A stretch of DNA of 64,000 nucleotides from Photobacterium profundum (lineage in GTDB: Bacteria > Pseudomonadota > Gammaproteobacteria > Enterobacterales > Vibrionaceae), in contig NZ_PYOD01000003.1 of NCBI RefSeq assembly GCF_003026285.1, positions 248,001 to 312,000 of the forward strand. Reading direction: 5' to 3'. Under the pieces are notes generated by a model. That model was not told the origin of the DNA, searched no databases, and saw nothing but the letters and a program-made list of their open reading frames with translations. A program made the translations under genes and the position numbers. Shown here piece by piece: positions 17,227 to 26,527 of the stretch. The first letter of the stretch is position 1. Every line of letters begins with the position of its first letter.

Positions 17227-17778
17227 ATGACTCAAGAATATAGTTTTCGAACGTGCTCTTTTAACACTGAACGGCTGAAGGTGAGTAATGTACTGAGTGT
17301 TTTAAATCAGTCTATTTCTGAAGCAGAATTATCGGGTGTTGCTTTTAAAATATTAACACCAAATGTAACTCAATCTCTTCCTCCCGAGTTTCAATCAGTT
17401 CAGTGTGTTGAATCTGCAAGCAAATGGATAAATGAGATGGTAACTAACAGCCATTTCCTCATTATCCAGCAATCAGAGAGTCATCAAATTATTGGTTTCA
17501 TTTTTTTCTATGTATCCAGTCCAAAAGAGTCTGGTTCCAATGTGCATATTGGTTATCTTCTTGATGAGCGGTTTTGGGGCAAAGGTTATGCGAATGAATT
17601 CATGGAAGGGCTAATTGAATGGTGCAATCGTTCTCAGTTAGTCTCTAAGTTACTTGGTGGCGTTGATGTGGGTAATGCTCAATCAATTAAGTTATTACAA
17701 AATAATGGGTTCAAGGAAGCAACAGGCGATTCACCTGATGGGGTTGTTTTTTATGAACGTTCATTTAGTAAATGTTGA
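17227..17778 (+). CDS. GNAT-family N-acetyltransferase
   Basis: The 183-residue protein fits the RimJ/RimL-type GNAT pattern: IIGFIFFYVSS (central strand), IGYLLDERFWGKGYANEFM with the acetyl-CoA pyrophosphate loop (RFWGKGYA, near residue 117), and a C-terminal VDVGNAQSIKLLQNNGFK motif. It would transfer an acetyl group to an amine of a protein N-terminus or small molecule. Monocistronic. The acceptor is unknown. Confidence 0.82.
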   Translation: MTQEYSFRTCSFNTERLKVSNVLSVLNQSISEAELSGVAFKILTPNVTQSLPPEFQSVQCVESASKWINEMVTNSHFLIIQQSESHQIIGFIFFYVSSPKESGSNVHIGYLLDERFWGKGYANEFMEGLIEWCNRSQLVSKLLGGVDVGNAQSIKLLQNNGFKEATGDSPDGVVFYERSFSKC

Positions 17779-17818
17779 ATTATAATTAAGCTGATGCGTA
17801 CACGTGTTTGTACTGACA

Positions 17819-17875
17819 AAAAAGGTCTTAGTACTGTCGCTGTGAATACGACAAGTATCTAAGACCTTTCATTTT
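17819..17875. terminator. Bidirectional two-part terminator hairpin
   Basis: Arms AAAGGTCTTAG and CTAAGACCTTT, extended inward by a second pairing of TACTGTCG with CGACAAGTA, between convergent genes; A/T runs flank both sides. Confidence 0.85.
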
Positions 17876-17927
17876 AAATCTGTATTCAAGCATTGTTAGA
17901 GATGAATCAATTCATACTCTATGGCAC

Positions 17928-18500
17928 TTAGCTTTGTCCGATGATCAGCTCTTCATCAAGATCCGTTAAAATCATTTTTTGAATATCTAAGCCAAGATAC
18001 ATCAAAATCAGACACCAATTTAGAAAAGGAATATTGTTCTTTTCTAAGTTGTCTTCAAAGTGGTCTAGTTTCCAGTTGAATGATTCAGCTAAATCAGTAA
18101 ACGTCAAACCAGTGAATACGCCTTCACCGACAACGCGATTAAGCTGTAAACGTGAAGGGGAAACAAATTTATTAGCAGGTAAAAAAGCATTGCGATCAAA
18201 TGCAGATAATACTTTACGTACATCGACAGAAAGCGCATTACCGCGATTATTTATATTAGGCTTGCCTACTAAAGCAACAAGAAAACACCAGCAAGTATAT
18301 GGAATGTATGAAACCTCGTACGGTTCTTTCTTATAGCCAGCAGTCCAATCACAAAATCTGCGTTCAGAAATGCCAGTAAGTTTAACTAACTTAGCTGATT
18401 CATAACCGTATTCGCGTAGTAATGCTAAAACCTCTGCAACTTCAGAAACGAAAGGCTTGGTCCAATTGTTGATTGGTGTAAATGTATTTTCTCTAATCAC
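17928..18500 (-). CDS. Unknown protein with two helix-turn-helix-like halves
   Basis: I do not recognise this 190-residue protein. Two segments look alike: about 30-80 (YESAKLVKLTGISERRFCDWTAG, followed by a hydrophobic WCFLVALVG stretch) and about 130-180 (FTDLAESFNWKLDHFEDNLEKN, followed by NWCLILMYLGLDI). Both resemble divergent phage-repressor-like helix-turn-helix units, suggesting an internal duplication and a DNA-binding role. There is no signal peptide or membrane helix of normal length. It stands alone, convergent with the acetyltransferase. Confidence 0.55.
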   Translation of the reverse strand: MIRENTFTPINNWTKPFVSEVAEVLALLREYGYESAKLVKLTGISERRFCDWTAGYKKEPYEVSYIPYTCWCFLVALVGKPNINNRGNALSVDVRKVLSAFDRNAFLPANKFVSPSRLQLNRVVGEGVFTGLTFTDLAESFNWKLDHFEDNLEKNNIPFLNWCLILMYLGLDIQKMILTDLDEELIIGQS

Positions 18501-18677
18501 GAGCTAACCTTTTTTGCAAGAATAAGCTTATTGAAGCATATTCACATATTTGGTGTACAAATTACGTACTTTATTATGAACCATTTACATGAACGAAATT
18601 GGATCATCAGGGGAATGATACTGATAAGTTTCGAGATGTCTATTAAAGCTCATAAAAGTTGAACATTTCATGCCAAT

Positions 18678-18691
18678 TGATACCAGTATCA
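18678..18691. promoter_or_regulatory. Short perfect inverted repeat upstream of the helix-turn-helix gene
   Basis: TGATAC and GTATCA arms separated by CA. A related ATGATACTGAT occurs about 65 bases away near 18614. It could be an operator for the adjacent gene at 17928-18500. The remaining gap 18501-18758 holds nothing else I recognise. Confidence 0.3.
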
Positions 18692-18758
18692 GCACTTTTG
18701 GCTGCGAAAGATGATGACCATTGATTAATTTATAGAGTATTTGATTATTCAAAGGATA

Positions 18759-19286
18759 TTAAACAATGCCCATCATCTTTAGTTTAAGATAGGTCGCTAA
18801 TGTTTTGCCATCTTGAATCTCATTATTTAATACTTTTTGTTCAAACTCATTAACAGACATGGTGACGACTTCAATTACTTCATCGTCATCTAATTCTCCA
18901 GCCGTTTCTGATAATTCTTGAGCGAGAAATAAGTACTGAATCTCATCACAAAACCCTGGTACAGGCAGAAGTTCACCAAGGCTTTGCCAACTTTCAGCTT
19001 TCAGGTTTACTTCTTCTGCGAGCTCTCTTTTTGCGCAATTTAGAATGTCTTCTTTGCTTTCTAACGTACCTGCTGGAAATTCAAGAATCCATTGCTTAAT
19101 CGCTGGGCGATACTGATGTACCAAAACAAGATCGCCTGAGTGATTAATCGGCACAATGATAACTGCCCCTGGATGTTTTACTGTGGTGAATTCAATGTTT
19201 CGACCATCAGGTAGTTGGTGATGCTCTTGCTCTATTGAAAAGCATTTCCATTGATAAAGTGTTTTGGCAGACGTTTTGGTAGACAT
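18759..19286 (-). CDS. Nudix hydrolase, ADP-ribose pyrophosphatase-like
   Basis: Start set at ATG 19286, which has CGGAG seven bases upstream; an upstream in-frame codon would add eight residues. The 175-residue protein has a Nudix box beginning GTLESKE and continuing KRELAEEVNL near residues 80-105, with the usual glycine near its end replaced by asparagine. The LVHQYRPAIKQWILEFPAGTLE context is typical of ADP-ribose and nucleotide-sugar pyrophosphatases (NudF-like), which hydrolyse ADP-ribose to AMP and ribose 5-phosphate. Specificity not certain. Confidence 0.85.
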   Translation of the reverse strand: MSTKTSAKTLYQWKCFSIEQEHHQLPDGRNIEFTTVKHPGAVIIVPINHSGDLVLVHQYRPAIKQWILEFPAGTLESKEDILNCAKRELAEEVNLKAESWQSLGELLPVPGFCDEIQYLFLAQELSETAGELDDDEVIEVVTMSVNEFEQKVLNNEIQDGKTLATYLKLKMMGIV

Positions 19287-19314
19287 TGGCAACTCCGTTA
19301 CATTTAACAAGCCA

Positions 19315-19330
19315 GTAGCTTGGGCATATA
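19315..19330. repeat. Solo half-copy of the palindromic repeat
   Basis: GTAGCTTGGGCATATA differs at one base from the right arm of the palindrome at 52103-52190. It is upstream of the Nudix gene; no partner arm is nearby. Confidence 0.4.
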
Positions 19331-19336
19331 TAATAT

Positions 19337-19388
19337 AAAAAAAGCGATTTCATTGTAGGTGATAAACCTGATGAAATCGCTTTTTGAT
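19337..19388 (-). terminator. Terminator of the diguanylate cyclase gene
   Basis: Perfect 15-base arms from AAAAAGCGATTTCAT to ATGAAATCGCTTTTT, with T runs on both strands; on the minus strand it follows the GGDEF gene. Confidence 0.85.
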
Positions 19389-19445
19389 ACTGCCAAGCTT
19401 ATCTATAAGTCATGAGCATTGAGTGAAAACCAGAATGAACCACTT

Positions 19446-20495
19446 CTAGCTAATTGCAATTTGGCTGCGTCCCCAGCTTTTTGCACGATGTAGGGCGCTG
19501 TCTGCTTTCATGTAATCAAAGCTATATTCCTGAAACTCGATAGGCGTAATACCAATGCTAACGGTAATACTGACGTTATGCCCCGACTCTAATTCTAAAG
19601 ACCAACTGGCAATTTCATCTTTTAAGTGAGATGCGAATTCTTCAGCGGCTATTATGTCAGTTTCGGGCAGCAGTAAACAAAACTCTTCACCACCGATTCG
19701 AGCGAGGTGATCGCCTTTACGGGTATTCTCGCGTAAGCACTTAGCGAGCATCATCAATACTTGATCGCCGGCATGTAAACCGTAGCGGTCATTAACAGCT
19801 TTAAAGCCATCAATGTCTAGAACGAGCATAGAGAAATCACGTAAATAACGTTGACTACGTGCTGATTCACTTTGATAAATCGGCAATAGCCCAGAACGAT
19901 TGTGTAAGCCGGTTAAAAAATCGGTAGTTGCTGTTTGTTTTACTCGTGCTATCGCTTCATTACGATGACGAGCAAGTAAATAAGCCATAATTACAACAAT
20001 AGAATATGCGCTGATGTTTTGTAATGCTTCCGTTATTTGAAGTTGTTTATCAGAGACTTCAGCGACGCCCAGTACAATGTAGAAACAACCAAATAATGAG
20101 CTATACCACCAAGCGTATTTCTGTTGTAACGCAAAGAAGCACAATAATGGAATAGTCAGACCAATGGTATTGCTGATATGGCGAGAGCTGTCGGCATAAA
20201 ACCCTAGTGCACAGGCTGCTGTTGTTGAAAAGATGAAAACCCAAATAAGTAAATAGGGGTTTATTTTATATCTATTAATGACTGAAAGTGTATAACAAAT
20301 GACCATGCCGATAACGGCAGAAAAGGTGAAGTTAACAGGAACGTTAGAGACAAAATAGGTGAAAGCAATGATAGCGCAAATCATGCCTGAAAATGGGAAG
20401 AGAATAGTTAGTTGTTTTTGAAGCGTTTTCTCACTTAATTCTATGTATGCAAAATTAGAGGATTCAAGTTGAGTACTTTTTATAACTGTTGCCAT
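19446..20495 (-). CDS. Membrane-bound diguanylate cyclase (GGDEF)
   Basis: The 349-residue protein has about six N-terminal helices (35-180) and a GGDEF domain (190-349). The signature is GGEEF near residue 278, with RKGD five residues before it forming an intact inhibitory I-site (RxxD), and DIDGFKAVND as the metal-binding strand. It should make cyclic di-GMP from two GTP and be feedback-inhibited. The membrane part has no known sensor domain, so the signal is unknown. Separated from the upstream hydrolase gene by a terminator. Confidence 0.92.
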   Translation of the reverse strand: MATVIKSTQLESSNFAYIELSEKTLQKQLTILFPFSGMICAIIAFTYFVSNVPVNFTFSAVIGMVICYTLSVINRYKINPYLLIWVFIFSTTAACALGFYADSSRHISNTIGLTIPLLCFFALQQKYAWWYSSLFGCFYIVLGVAEVSDKQLQITEALQNISAYSIVVIMAYLLARHRNEAIARVKQTATTDFLTGLHNRSGLLPIYQSESARSQRYLRDFSMLVLDIDGFKAVNDRYGLHAGDQVLMMLAKCLRENTRKGDHLARIGGEEFCLLLPETDIIAAEEFASHLKDEIASWSLELESGHNVSITVSIGITPIEFQEYSFDYMKADSALHRAKSWGRSQIAIS

Positions 20496-20521
20496 AATAC
20501 GGTCTTACATCCTTGTTATAC

Positions 20522-20560
20522 AAAAAACCGTCAATGCGCAACGTGGTGCATTGACGGTTG
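20522..20560 (-). terminator. Terminator of the lipoprotein hydrolase gene
   Basis: Read on the minus strand, arms AACCGTCAATGC and GCATTGACGGTT are perfect and are followed by TTTTTTG. Confidence 0.85.
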
Positions 20561-20621
20561 TAGAATAACAGTAATGTCGAGTATGTCTAATTATTTCTAG
20601 AAACAAATGTAATCTATTGAT

Positions 20622-21545
20622 TTAAGACAAAAATGATTTTATTAATTTAACGACAACGTCAGGTTGCTCGTTCGTAACTCCATGGCCAGTCTCAGGAATA
20701 ACGACAATTGGTGCATTTAAATACCCACTGAGCTGAATACCACTTTCAAGCGGAAAGATCTGATCACTGTCTCCCCAAATTACCATGCTATTGGGTAGAT
20801 TTTTAGGGGGGAATTCTGCAATACGATCTCTATCTTTTATGAGCGTCTGAATTAATGACGTTCTTTCTGTTTGCCAAGGCGAGAAGTAGCTGGTGTAAAT
20901 TTGATCGGCAATGAAGTCGGGTATGTATTTCTTTTCATAAAAAACGTTGTCAAATAGTCGTCTTACTTCATCACTATTTTGAGGCACAAATAAGTTTTCG
21001 GGTTTATCAACCCCTGCGCGTAGGCATAAATCGTCAAGATCTTTCTCTGAAAATAGCGGTCCAGGGCTGGCAATGATGATCGATTTATCAATGCGTTCAG
21101 GTGTGGTCATCATGTTGTAGGTTACAAATCCGCCATATGAAATGCCTGCGACATTCACTTTGTCTATTTTCAAATGATCCATAAGTTGCCAAATGGCATT
21201 TGTTTGGGTGGTTAAATTGGGGAGACCTTTACTGTGTGAATCACCAAACCAAGCAAGATCAGGGGCGATAACTTGATAGTCTTGGCTTAGAGCCATCATT
21301 TCTTTTTGCCATGTAGAAATTGCTGTACCACCAAACCCATGAAGTAACAATAATGGTTTACCCGTACCACCAATCCAGTACTTTATATTGCCACCTTCTT
21401 TCAAGGGTAAAAACTGCTCAGAGTAACCCGCGCTGACTAATGACTCTCCGTCTTGTGTGGCTTTCCATTTAACAATTTCACATCCTGAAAGGGTAAATAT
21501 AAGCACAAAAAAAAGCATAACATGTCGAAATAGTCTTGGCATCAA
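20622..21545 (-). CDS. Lipoprotein alpha/beta hydrolase
   Basis: The 307-residue protein begins with a lipoprotein signal (LSGC, Cys22), so it is anchored to the envelope. The hydrolase core has the oxyanion loop LLHGFGG near residue 70, nucleophile elbow GISYGG near residue 137, acid in WGDSDQIFP near residue 257 and histidine in TGHGVTN near residue 286. Such proteins are esterases or lipases; the anchored form suggests action on envelope or external esters. Monocistronic with a strong terminator. Confidence 0.82.
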   Translation of the reverse strand: MMPRLFRHVMLFFVLIFTLSGCEIVKWKATQDGESLVSAGYSEQFLPLKEGGNIKYWIGGTGKPLLLLHGFGGTAISTWQKEMMALSQDYQVIAPDLAWFGDSHSKGLPNLTTQTNAIWQLMDHLKIDKVNVAGISYGGFVTYNMMTTPERIDKSIIIASPGPLFSEKDLDDLCLRAGVDKPENLFVPQNSDEVRRLFDNVFYEKKYIPDFIADQIYTSYFSPWQTERTSLIQTLIKDRDRIAEFPPKNLPNSMVIWGDSDQIFPLESGIQLSGYLNAPIVVIPETGHGVTNEQPDVVVKLIKSFLS

Positions 21546-21782
21546 AGATTCCTTTTGGGTGATGGCATAAACTGGTAAAGTGTATTATACAGTGTTTTTA
21601 ACGTTATTCATTAACGTAATATTTTGATATGGACATTTTATATTCAAATCACACATAAACGTAAGTAATGGTCATTTTATGTGTAAAAAAATGGCTTTAT
21701 AATTGCTAGTATCATTCTTAAAGCATTTGTTTTTAGATATACTAAGCCATATTCATATAGAATATGAACCGTATCTTGTCAG

Positions 21783-21859
21783 TTTTAAATAACATGCTAT
21801 AAAGTTTTTTTGAATGTCTTTTTGTGACAGATTGTTTATAAATAGCGTGTTATTTAAAA
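21783..21859. promoter_or_regulatory. Long inverted repeat in the galE upstream region
   Basis: Arms TTTTAAATAACATGCTAT (21783-21800) and ATAGCGTGTTATTTAAAA (21842-21859) pair at 17 of 18 positions around a 41-base T-rich loop, ending 31 bases before galE. Just upstream, TTCATAT and ATATGAA form another exact repeat near 21760. The gap 21546-21890 has no coding sequence. Candidate leader hairpin or a miniature repeat element. Confidence 0.5.
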
Positions 21860-21890
21860 TTCATTAATAATCAAAACTTAGGGAGAGAAC

Positions 21891-22907
21891 ATGCGTGTTT
21901 TAGTTACTGGAGGAATGGGTTATATCGGTAGCCATACTTGTGTTCAAATGATTGAAGCAGGAATGACTCCAATTATCGTTGATAACCTATATAACAGTAA
22001 AGAAACAGTATTGGCTCGCATTGAAGCATTAACGGGTGTTATGCCTGCGTTTTTTCAAGGTGATATTCGTGACCGTGCTTTTTTAGATAAAGTTCTCTCT
22101 GAAAATGAAATCGATGCTGTTATTCATTTCGCTGGCTTAAAAGCGGTAGGTGAATCTGTTGTTAAGCCTTTAGAATACTATGATAACAACGTGCACGGTA
22201 CCTTGGTACTAGTTGAAGCAATGCGTGCTGCTGGTGTTAATAGCCTTATCTTTAGTTCTTCTGCAACGGTGTATGGTGATCCTGCCTCTGTGCCTATTAC
22301 TGAAGGTTTCCCAACGAGTGCCACCAACCCGTATGGTCGCAGTAAGTTAATGGTTGAAGAGTGCCTAACCGATATTCAGTTGGCTTATCCAGAAATGAGT
22401 ATTACGCTCCTACGTTACTTTAACCCAGTTGGCTCTCATAAATCGGGCACAATGGGTGAAGATCCGCAAGGTATTCCAAACAACTTAATGCCGTTTATCT
22501 CTCAGGTTGCAGTTGGCCGTCGTGAATTCTTATCTGTATTTGGTGATGACTACCCAACTGTTGATGGTACCGGTGTGCGTGATTATATTCACGTTGTTGA
22601 TTTGGCTGATGGCCATTTAGCGGCATTGAACTACAAAGGTTCAGAAGCCGGTTTGCATATCTACAACCTTGGTACTGGTAATGGCAGCAGCGTAATCCAA
22701 ATGGTTGATGCATTCTCAAAAGCATCAGGTGTTGAAGTTGCCTATAAAGTCGCACCACGTCGTCCTGGTGATATTGCTGAATGTTGGGCAGATCCTGCAA
22801 AAGCAAAGGTAGAACTTCATTGGGAAGCAAAGCTTTCGATTGAAGACATGACGACAGATACATGGCGTTGGCAGTCAAATAACCCGAACGGTTACCCTGA
22901 CGTATAA
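21891..22907 (+). CDS. galE: UDP-glucose 4-epimerase
   Basis: The 338-residue protein has the exact GalE length and motifs: NAD-binding GGMGYIGSH at residues 7-15, FSSSATVYG near residue 122, and the catalytic YGRSK (Tyr148, Lys152). It interconverts UDP-glucose and UDP-galactose for galactose use and for surface polysaccharide precursors. GGGAGAG precedes the ATG. It stands alone, not in a gal operon, which suggests an envelope polysaccharide role. Confidence 0.95.
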   Translation: MRVLVTGGMGYIGSHTCVQMIEAGMTPIIVDNLYNSKETVLARIEALTGVMPAFFQGDIRDRAFLDKVLSENEIDAVIHFAGLKAVGESVVKPLEYYDNNVHGTLVLVEAMRAAGVNSLIFSSSATVYGDPASVPITEGFPTSATNPYGRSKLMVEECLTDIQLAYPEMSITLLRYFNPVGSHKSGTMGEDPQGIPNNLMPFISQVAVGRREFLSVFGDDYPTVDGTGVRDYIHVVDLADGHLAALNYKGSEAGLHIYNLGTGNGSSVIQMVDAFSKASGVEVAYKVAPRRPGDIAECWADPAKAKVELHWEAKLSIEDMTTDTWRWQSNNPNGYPDV

Positions 22908-22943
22908 CGAGTCTATTGATGCGTTAACTACATTAGAATAAGT

Positions 22944-22990
22944 AAGCCGCTATATCAATTGTGAAAACAGATTGAATAGCGGCTTTTTAA
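22944..22990. terminator. Bidirectional terminator between galE and the YjdF-like gene
   Basis: Arms AAGCCGCTATATCAAT and ATTGAATAGCGGCTT pair with a bulge, followed by T5; genes converge here. Confidence 0.8.
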
Positions 22991-23024
22991 TGATTAGAAC
23001 TCGTTGGCACGAGTAATAACTGAA

Positions 23025-23630
23025 TTAGATTGTCGATAGCTGTTTATCATGCCATCGACGTAATGTGAGTAAGCCTGTTACTGCACCGATCAAGGCTAGC
23101 ATCATATCTGATTGGGTATCCCACACATAACCTTGTGTGCCCAAGAAAGCTTCGGCATCTTCCCCTGAAGCCGCAGCAACCCACCATTCAATCAATTCGT
23201 AAAAAGCACTGAATGCTAAACAAAAGCAGACAACGAAGAAAAACTGCCACCAGCGACCATTGATAACATTGTTTCGAATAACAATTTCTCGACAGATTAG
23301 TGCAGGAATTACCCCTTGAGCAAAATGCCCAACTTTGTCGTAATTGTTGCGGCTTAATTCAAACGCATCTTTAATGTAATCAAAAAGTGGGACTTCAGCA
23401 TAGGTGTAATGTCCACCTACCATCAAAATAACGCAGTGTATCAAAATCAATTGATACACCAATGGTGTGAGCCGAAAAGAGCGATAGGTGAGTGCTAATA
23501 TGATAAATCCAATAATGGCAGGTACAACCTCAAGAAACCATGTGAAGGTGTCTTTAGGTTGAATACCAGACCAAATCAGCACGGTGAAGAAAATTAACAC
23601 CCAAGCGTAAAGTGATCTATTCAATGTCAT
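23025..23630 (-). CDS. YjdF/DUF2238-family inner membrane protein
   Basis: A 201-residue polytopic protein with about six helices. Family features are visible: GGHYTYAEVPL near residue 72, YDKVGHFAQGVIPAL near residue 97, and SAFYELIEWWVA followed by GTQGYVWDTQSDM near 145-175, with conserved acidic and histidine residues inside membrane segments. Function unknown for the whole family. Confidence 0.8.
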   Translation of the reverse strand: MTLNRSLYAWVLIFFTVLIWSGIQPKDTFTWFLEVVPAIIGFIILALTYRSFRLTPLVYQLILIHCVILMVGGHYTYAEVPLFDYIKDAFELSRNNYDKVGHFAQGVIPALICREIVIRNNVINGRWWQFFFVVCFCLAFSAFYELIEWWVAAASGEDAEAFLGTQGYVWDTQSDMMLALIGAVTGLLTLRRWHDKQLSTI

Positions 23631-23804
23631 CGGTTAACAGCTCCTTGGTTAATAGTAAGCAATATAAAGTGTTTCTTTTGTTACTTAATCGCTTAGCAGG
23701 TCAGTATCACTAATCTACCGATTAACAAAATAGTGTGCAATTACAGAAATTACGTGTTTTATTGCAGTTTATATCATGAGGTTTAGATGTACCTTAGAAA
23801 TACT

Positions 23805-23814
23805 GTGCTATAAT
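23805..23814 (+). promoter_or_regulatory. Extended -10 promoter of the DEAD-box helicase gene
   Basis: TGTGCTATAAT contains an extended -10 (TG, one base, TATAAT at 23809-23814). Transcription would start near 23821, giving a leader of about 95 bases before TTG 23918. Confidence 0.5.
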
Positions 23815-23917
23815 CTGCAGCTAACATTTTTCACTTTTGTGTGAACTTAATCACATAAAGGTCGAGATATTATTGATTGTAAACTCTGAATCAGAGCGTT
23901 TTTACCGGAGCATCATT

Positions 23918-25261
23918 TTGCATTTTAAAGATCTTGGATTAGACCCACGCCTTCTTAAGAAACTGACACACCTTGGGTTTGATCGAGCAACTGAAATTCA
24001 GCGAACAGCCGTCCCCGTGGCTATTATGGGGAAAGACGTGCTAGCCTCGTCGAAAACAGGCTCTGGTAAAACACTGGCGTTTTTATTGCCTGCTATGCAG
24101 CGTATGTATCGTGGTAAGCCATTTACTCGTCGCGATCAACGTGTACTTATTTTAACGCCAACGCGTGAGTTAGCAAAACAAGTGTTTGCTCAATTACGTA
24201 CGTTAAATGCGGGTACACCGTATGATGGCGCGCTGATTGTTGGTGGTGAAAACTTCAACGATCAAGTGAAAGAATTCCGTAAAGACCCAATGTTTGTTGT
24301 AGCAACACCAGGTCGTTTTGCCGATCACCTTGAGCACCGTAGCACAAGCCTTGATGGTCTTGAAATGCTGATTCTTGATGAAGCAGACCGTATGCTTGAT
24401 CTGGGTTTCGCACCTCAATTGCGCCGTATTCACGAATTGGCTAATCACCGTCGTCGTCAAACTCTAATGTTCTCTGCAACAATGGATAATGAAGATGTGA
24501 TTGAAATGGCGTCAGAGATGCTAAATGCACCTAAGCGTCTTTCTGTTGGTAATTCAAACGAAGAACATACAGATATTACACAACGTTTCTACTTGTGTGA
24601 TCATCTAGATCATAAACAAGCACTACTAGATAAAGTGCTTGAGACTGAAGATTACAATCAGGTTATTATCTTTACGGCAACCCGTGCAGATACTGATCGT
24701 TTAACGGCTGAGCTGAATGAACGTAAACTGAAAGCTGTCGCACTAAGCGGCAACTTAAATCAGAATCAACGTAACAGCATCATGAGTCAGTTTGAACGTG
24801 TATGTCATAAGATTTTGGTAACAACAGATGTTGCTTCTCGTGGTCTAGATATCGATGGTGTATCGCACGTTATCAACTTTGATATGCCAAAACACGCTGA
24901 AGAATATGTTCACCGTGTGGGTCGTACTGGTCGTGCTGGTAACAAAGGTGACGCAATTTCACTTGTTGGCCCAAAAGACTGGAAGAGCTTTAAAAGTGTT
25001 GAAGCCTACTTACAACAATCTATTTCTTTCAGTATACTTGAAGGTTTAACGGGTAAGTTTAAAGGTCTTAAACCTGCACCGAAGAAAAAGTTCATTAAGA
25101 AGAAACCAACAGATCAAAAAGCATCTGCCGCTAAGAAATCAACAGCGCCTAAAGCGAAGAAGAAAGTTGATAAGCGTTTTTACGATAACGTTGCTGTGGG
25201 CGAAAATGTATTTAAGCCTAAGAAAAAGCGTGATACTGATGTAAGTAAAGACGACGCGTAA
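23918..25261 (+). CDS. DEAD-box ATP-dependent RNA helicase
   Basis: I chose TTG 23918 (protein beginning MHFKDLGLDP) because CGGAG lies seven bases before it and it matches usual helicase N-termini; a longer frame from 23837 adds 27 unconvincing residues. The 447-residue protein has the Q motif (TEIQ), SKTGSGKT, PTRELA, TPGR, DEAD, SAT, and HRVGRTGRAG in order, then a Lys-rich tail (from about residue 360). It unwinds short RNA duplexes in ribosome assembly or mRNA decay, useful in the cold. It resembles the SrmB/RhlE group; exact orthology is not settled. Confidence 0.9.
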   Translation: MHFKDLGLDPRLLKKLTHLGFDRATEIQRTAVPVAIMGKDVLASSKTGSGKTLAFLLPAMQRMYRGKPFTRRDQRVLILTPTRELAKQVFAQLRTLNAGTPYDGALIVGGENFNDQVKEFRKDPMFVVATPGRFADHLEHRSTSLDGLEMLILDEADRMLDLGFAPQLRRIHELANHRRRQTLMFSATMDNEDVIEMASEMLNAPKRLSVGNSNEEHTDITQRFYLCDHLDHKQALLDKVLETEDYNQVIIFTATRADTDRLTAELNERKLKAVALSGNLNQNQRNSIMSQFERVCHKILVTTDVASRGLDIDGVSHVINFDMPKHAEEYVHRVGRTGRAGNKGDAISLVGPKDWKSFKSVEAYLQQSISFSILEGLTGKFKGLKPAPKKKFIKKKPTDQKASAAKKSTAPKAKKKVDKRFYDNVAVGENVFKPKKKRDTDVSKDDA

Positions 25262-25307
25262 ATACATTAATTACCCCGTTTCTACCTCGGTGTAACGTGT
25301 AATAAAG

Positions 25308-25346
25308 AAAGGCGTTAACTGTTATTAACAGTGACGCCTTTTTTGT
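25308..25346. terminator. Terminator after the helicase gene
   Basis: AAAGGCGTTAACTGTT pairs with the downstream AACAGTGACGCCTTT, followed by T6. Confidence 0.8.
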
Positions 25347-25389
25347 ACGTGGTTTTTATCAAGATTAGAGTTGTAATTAAGTGACGCGG

Positions 25390-26358
25390 TCACCTTTCTG
25401 CTGGATGCCAATTATACTGGTTGATAAGATTAAGTAGCTGCTCAGTTTCTTCGTCTATTTCCTTGATTAACCAATTGATAAAGTTTGTGACCTTGTCACT
25501 TTTTGTTCGGCAGTAATAATAATATTTCCATGGGCTATAAATAATTTTTGCTTCAAGGGGCAGTTTTAAGAACCCTTGTTTCAGTTCGCTCGTCACAAAA
25601 AGCAGATCGGTAATTGTTGCCCCTTGTCCTGATAAGCATGATGTTAGCGCCATGTCTAATGTATCGAAAGTGAGTTCCGTCTTACCGAGTGGCTGCTGTA
25701 TCCCCGTTTGTACAAACCAAGCCCGCCAATCAGAACGATCTTTTGTGGGATGTAGGCGAGGGTACGTTAGTAATTCATCAATCGTTAGTTGTGCATCACC
25801 CTTTACTAATAACATTGAATAAACAGGCGCTAAATATTCTTTACGTAAAAAGACGATAGGTTGTTTGATTGTTGTGGGATCTTGGTAGTTTGAAATCGCA
25901 ATATCGTAATCATCAGAATCGAGATTCAGTTGATCACCATAATTACCGTTATTACCAATATTTGATGAAATAATGATGTCTAAATCGGGATTCTGTTCTT
26001 TAAAGGAATGCAAACGGGGGATCAACCAACGTACCGCAAAGCTCATTGAAACATTTAATTTTAGGGTGTTATCTTCCTGCTGTTTAAGCTGGTGAATGGT
26101 GTTATTTAGCTCGCTAAATTGGCGAGTTAGTAGCAAGGCAATTTCTTTGCCTTCTTCTGTCAGTATTAAAGCACGGTGCTGACGAATAAAGAGTGAAAAT
26201 CCAAGCTGTTCTTCTAATAAACGTATCTGACGGCTAACCGCACTTTGTGTCACGTTTAGCTCTTGGGCTGCAATGGTAAAACTAAGGTGCCTCGCTGCTG
26301 CTTCGAACACGCGTAGCCCATTTAATGACGAAGGTAGTAGCGTATGTCTTTTAATCAT
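25390..26358 (-). CDS. LysR-family regulator (GcvA-like)
   Basis: The 322-residue protein has the LysR winged helix-turn-helix at residues 8-67 (LNGLRVFEAAARHLSFTIAAQELN, then TQSAVSRQIRLLEEQLG), with the GcvA-type opening, and a periplasmic-binding-like effector domain from about residue 95. It is divergent from the MATE exporter gene at 26528, 169 bases apart, so the exporter is its likely target. Effector unknown. Confidence 0.88.
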   Translation of the reverse strand: MIKRHTLLPSSLNGLRVFEAAARHLSFTIAAQELNVTQSAVSRQIRLLEEQLGFSLFIRQHRALILTEEGKEIALLLTRQFSELNNTIHQLKQQEDNTLKLNVSMSFAVRWLIPRLHSFKEQNPDLDIIISSNIGNNGNYGDQLNLDSDDYDIAISNYQDPTTIKQPIVFLRKEYLAPVYSMLLVKGDAQLTIDELLTYPRLHPTKDRSDWRAWFVQTGIQQPLGKTELTFDTLDMALTSCLSGQGATITDLLFVTSELKQGFLKLPLEAKIIYSPWKYYYYCRTKSDKVTNFINWLIKEIDEETEQLLNLINQYNWHPAER

Positions 26359-26527
26359 TAGTCATCATTTCTTCGCATGAGTTTTTAGAATGCTAAAGTG
26401 CCATAAAAGTCGTTTGAAAAGCAAGGCTACTTTTTTTACATTAGCTGATAATGTTTCTTGGATTCAAATAGTAAGTGCATAACCACTTAATGAATAAGCA
26501 TGGTTAGTTACTTCGATTAGGTAATAA

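Noticed and set aside
23837..23917. N-terminal extension of the helicase
   Set aside because: Residues do not resemble helicases, and the TTG at 23918 has its own ribosome site.
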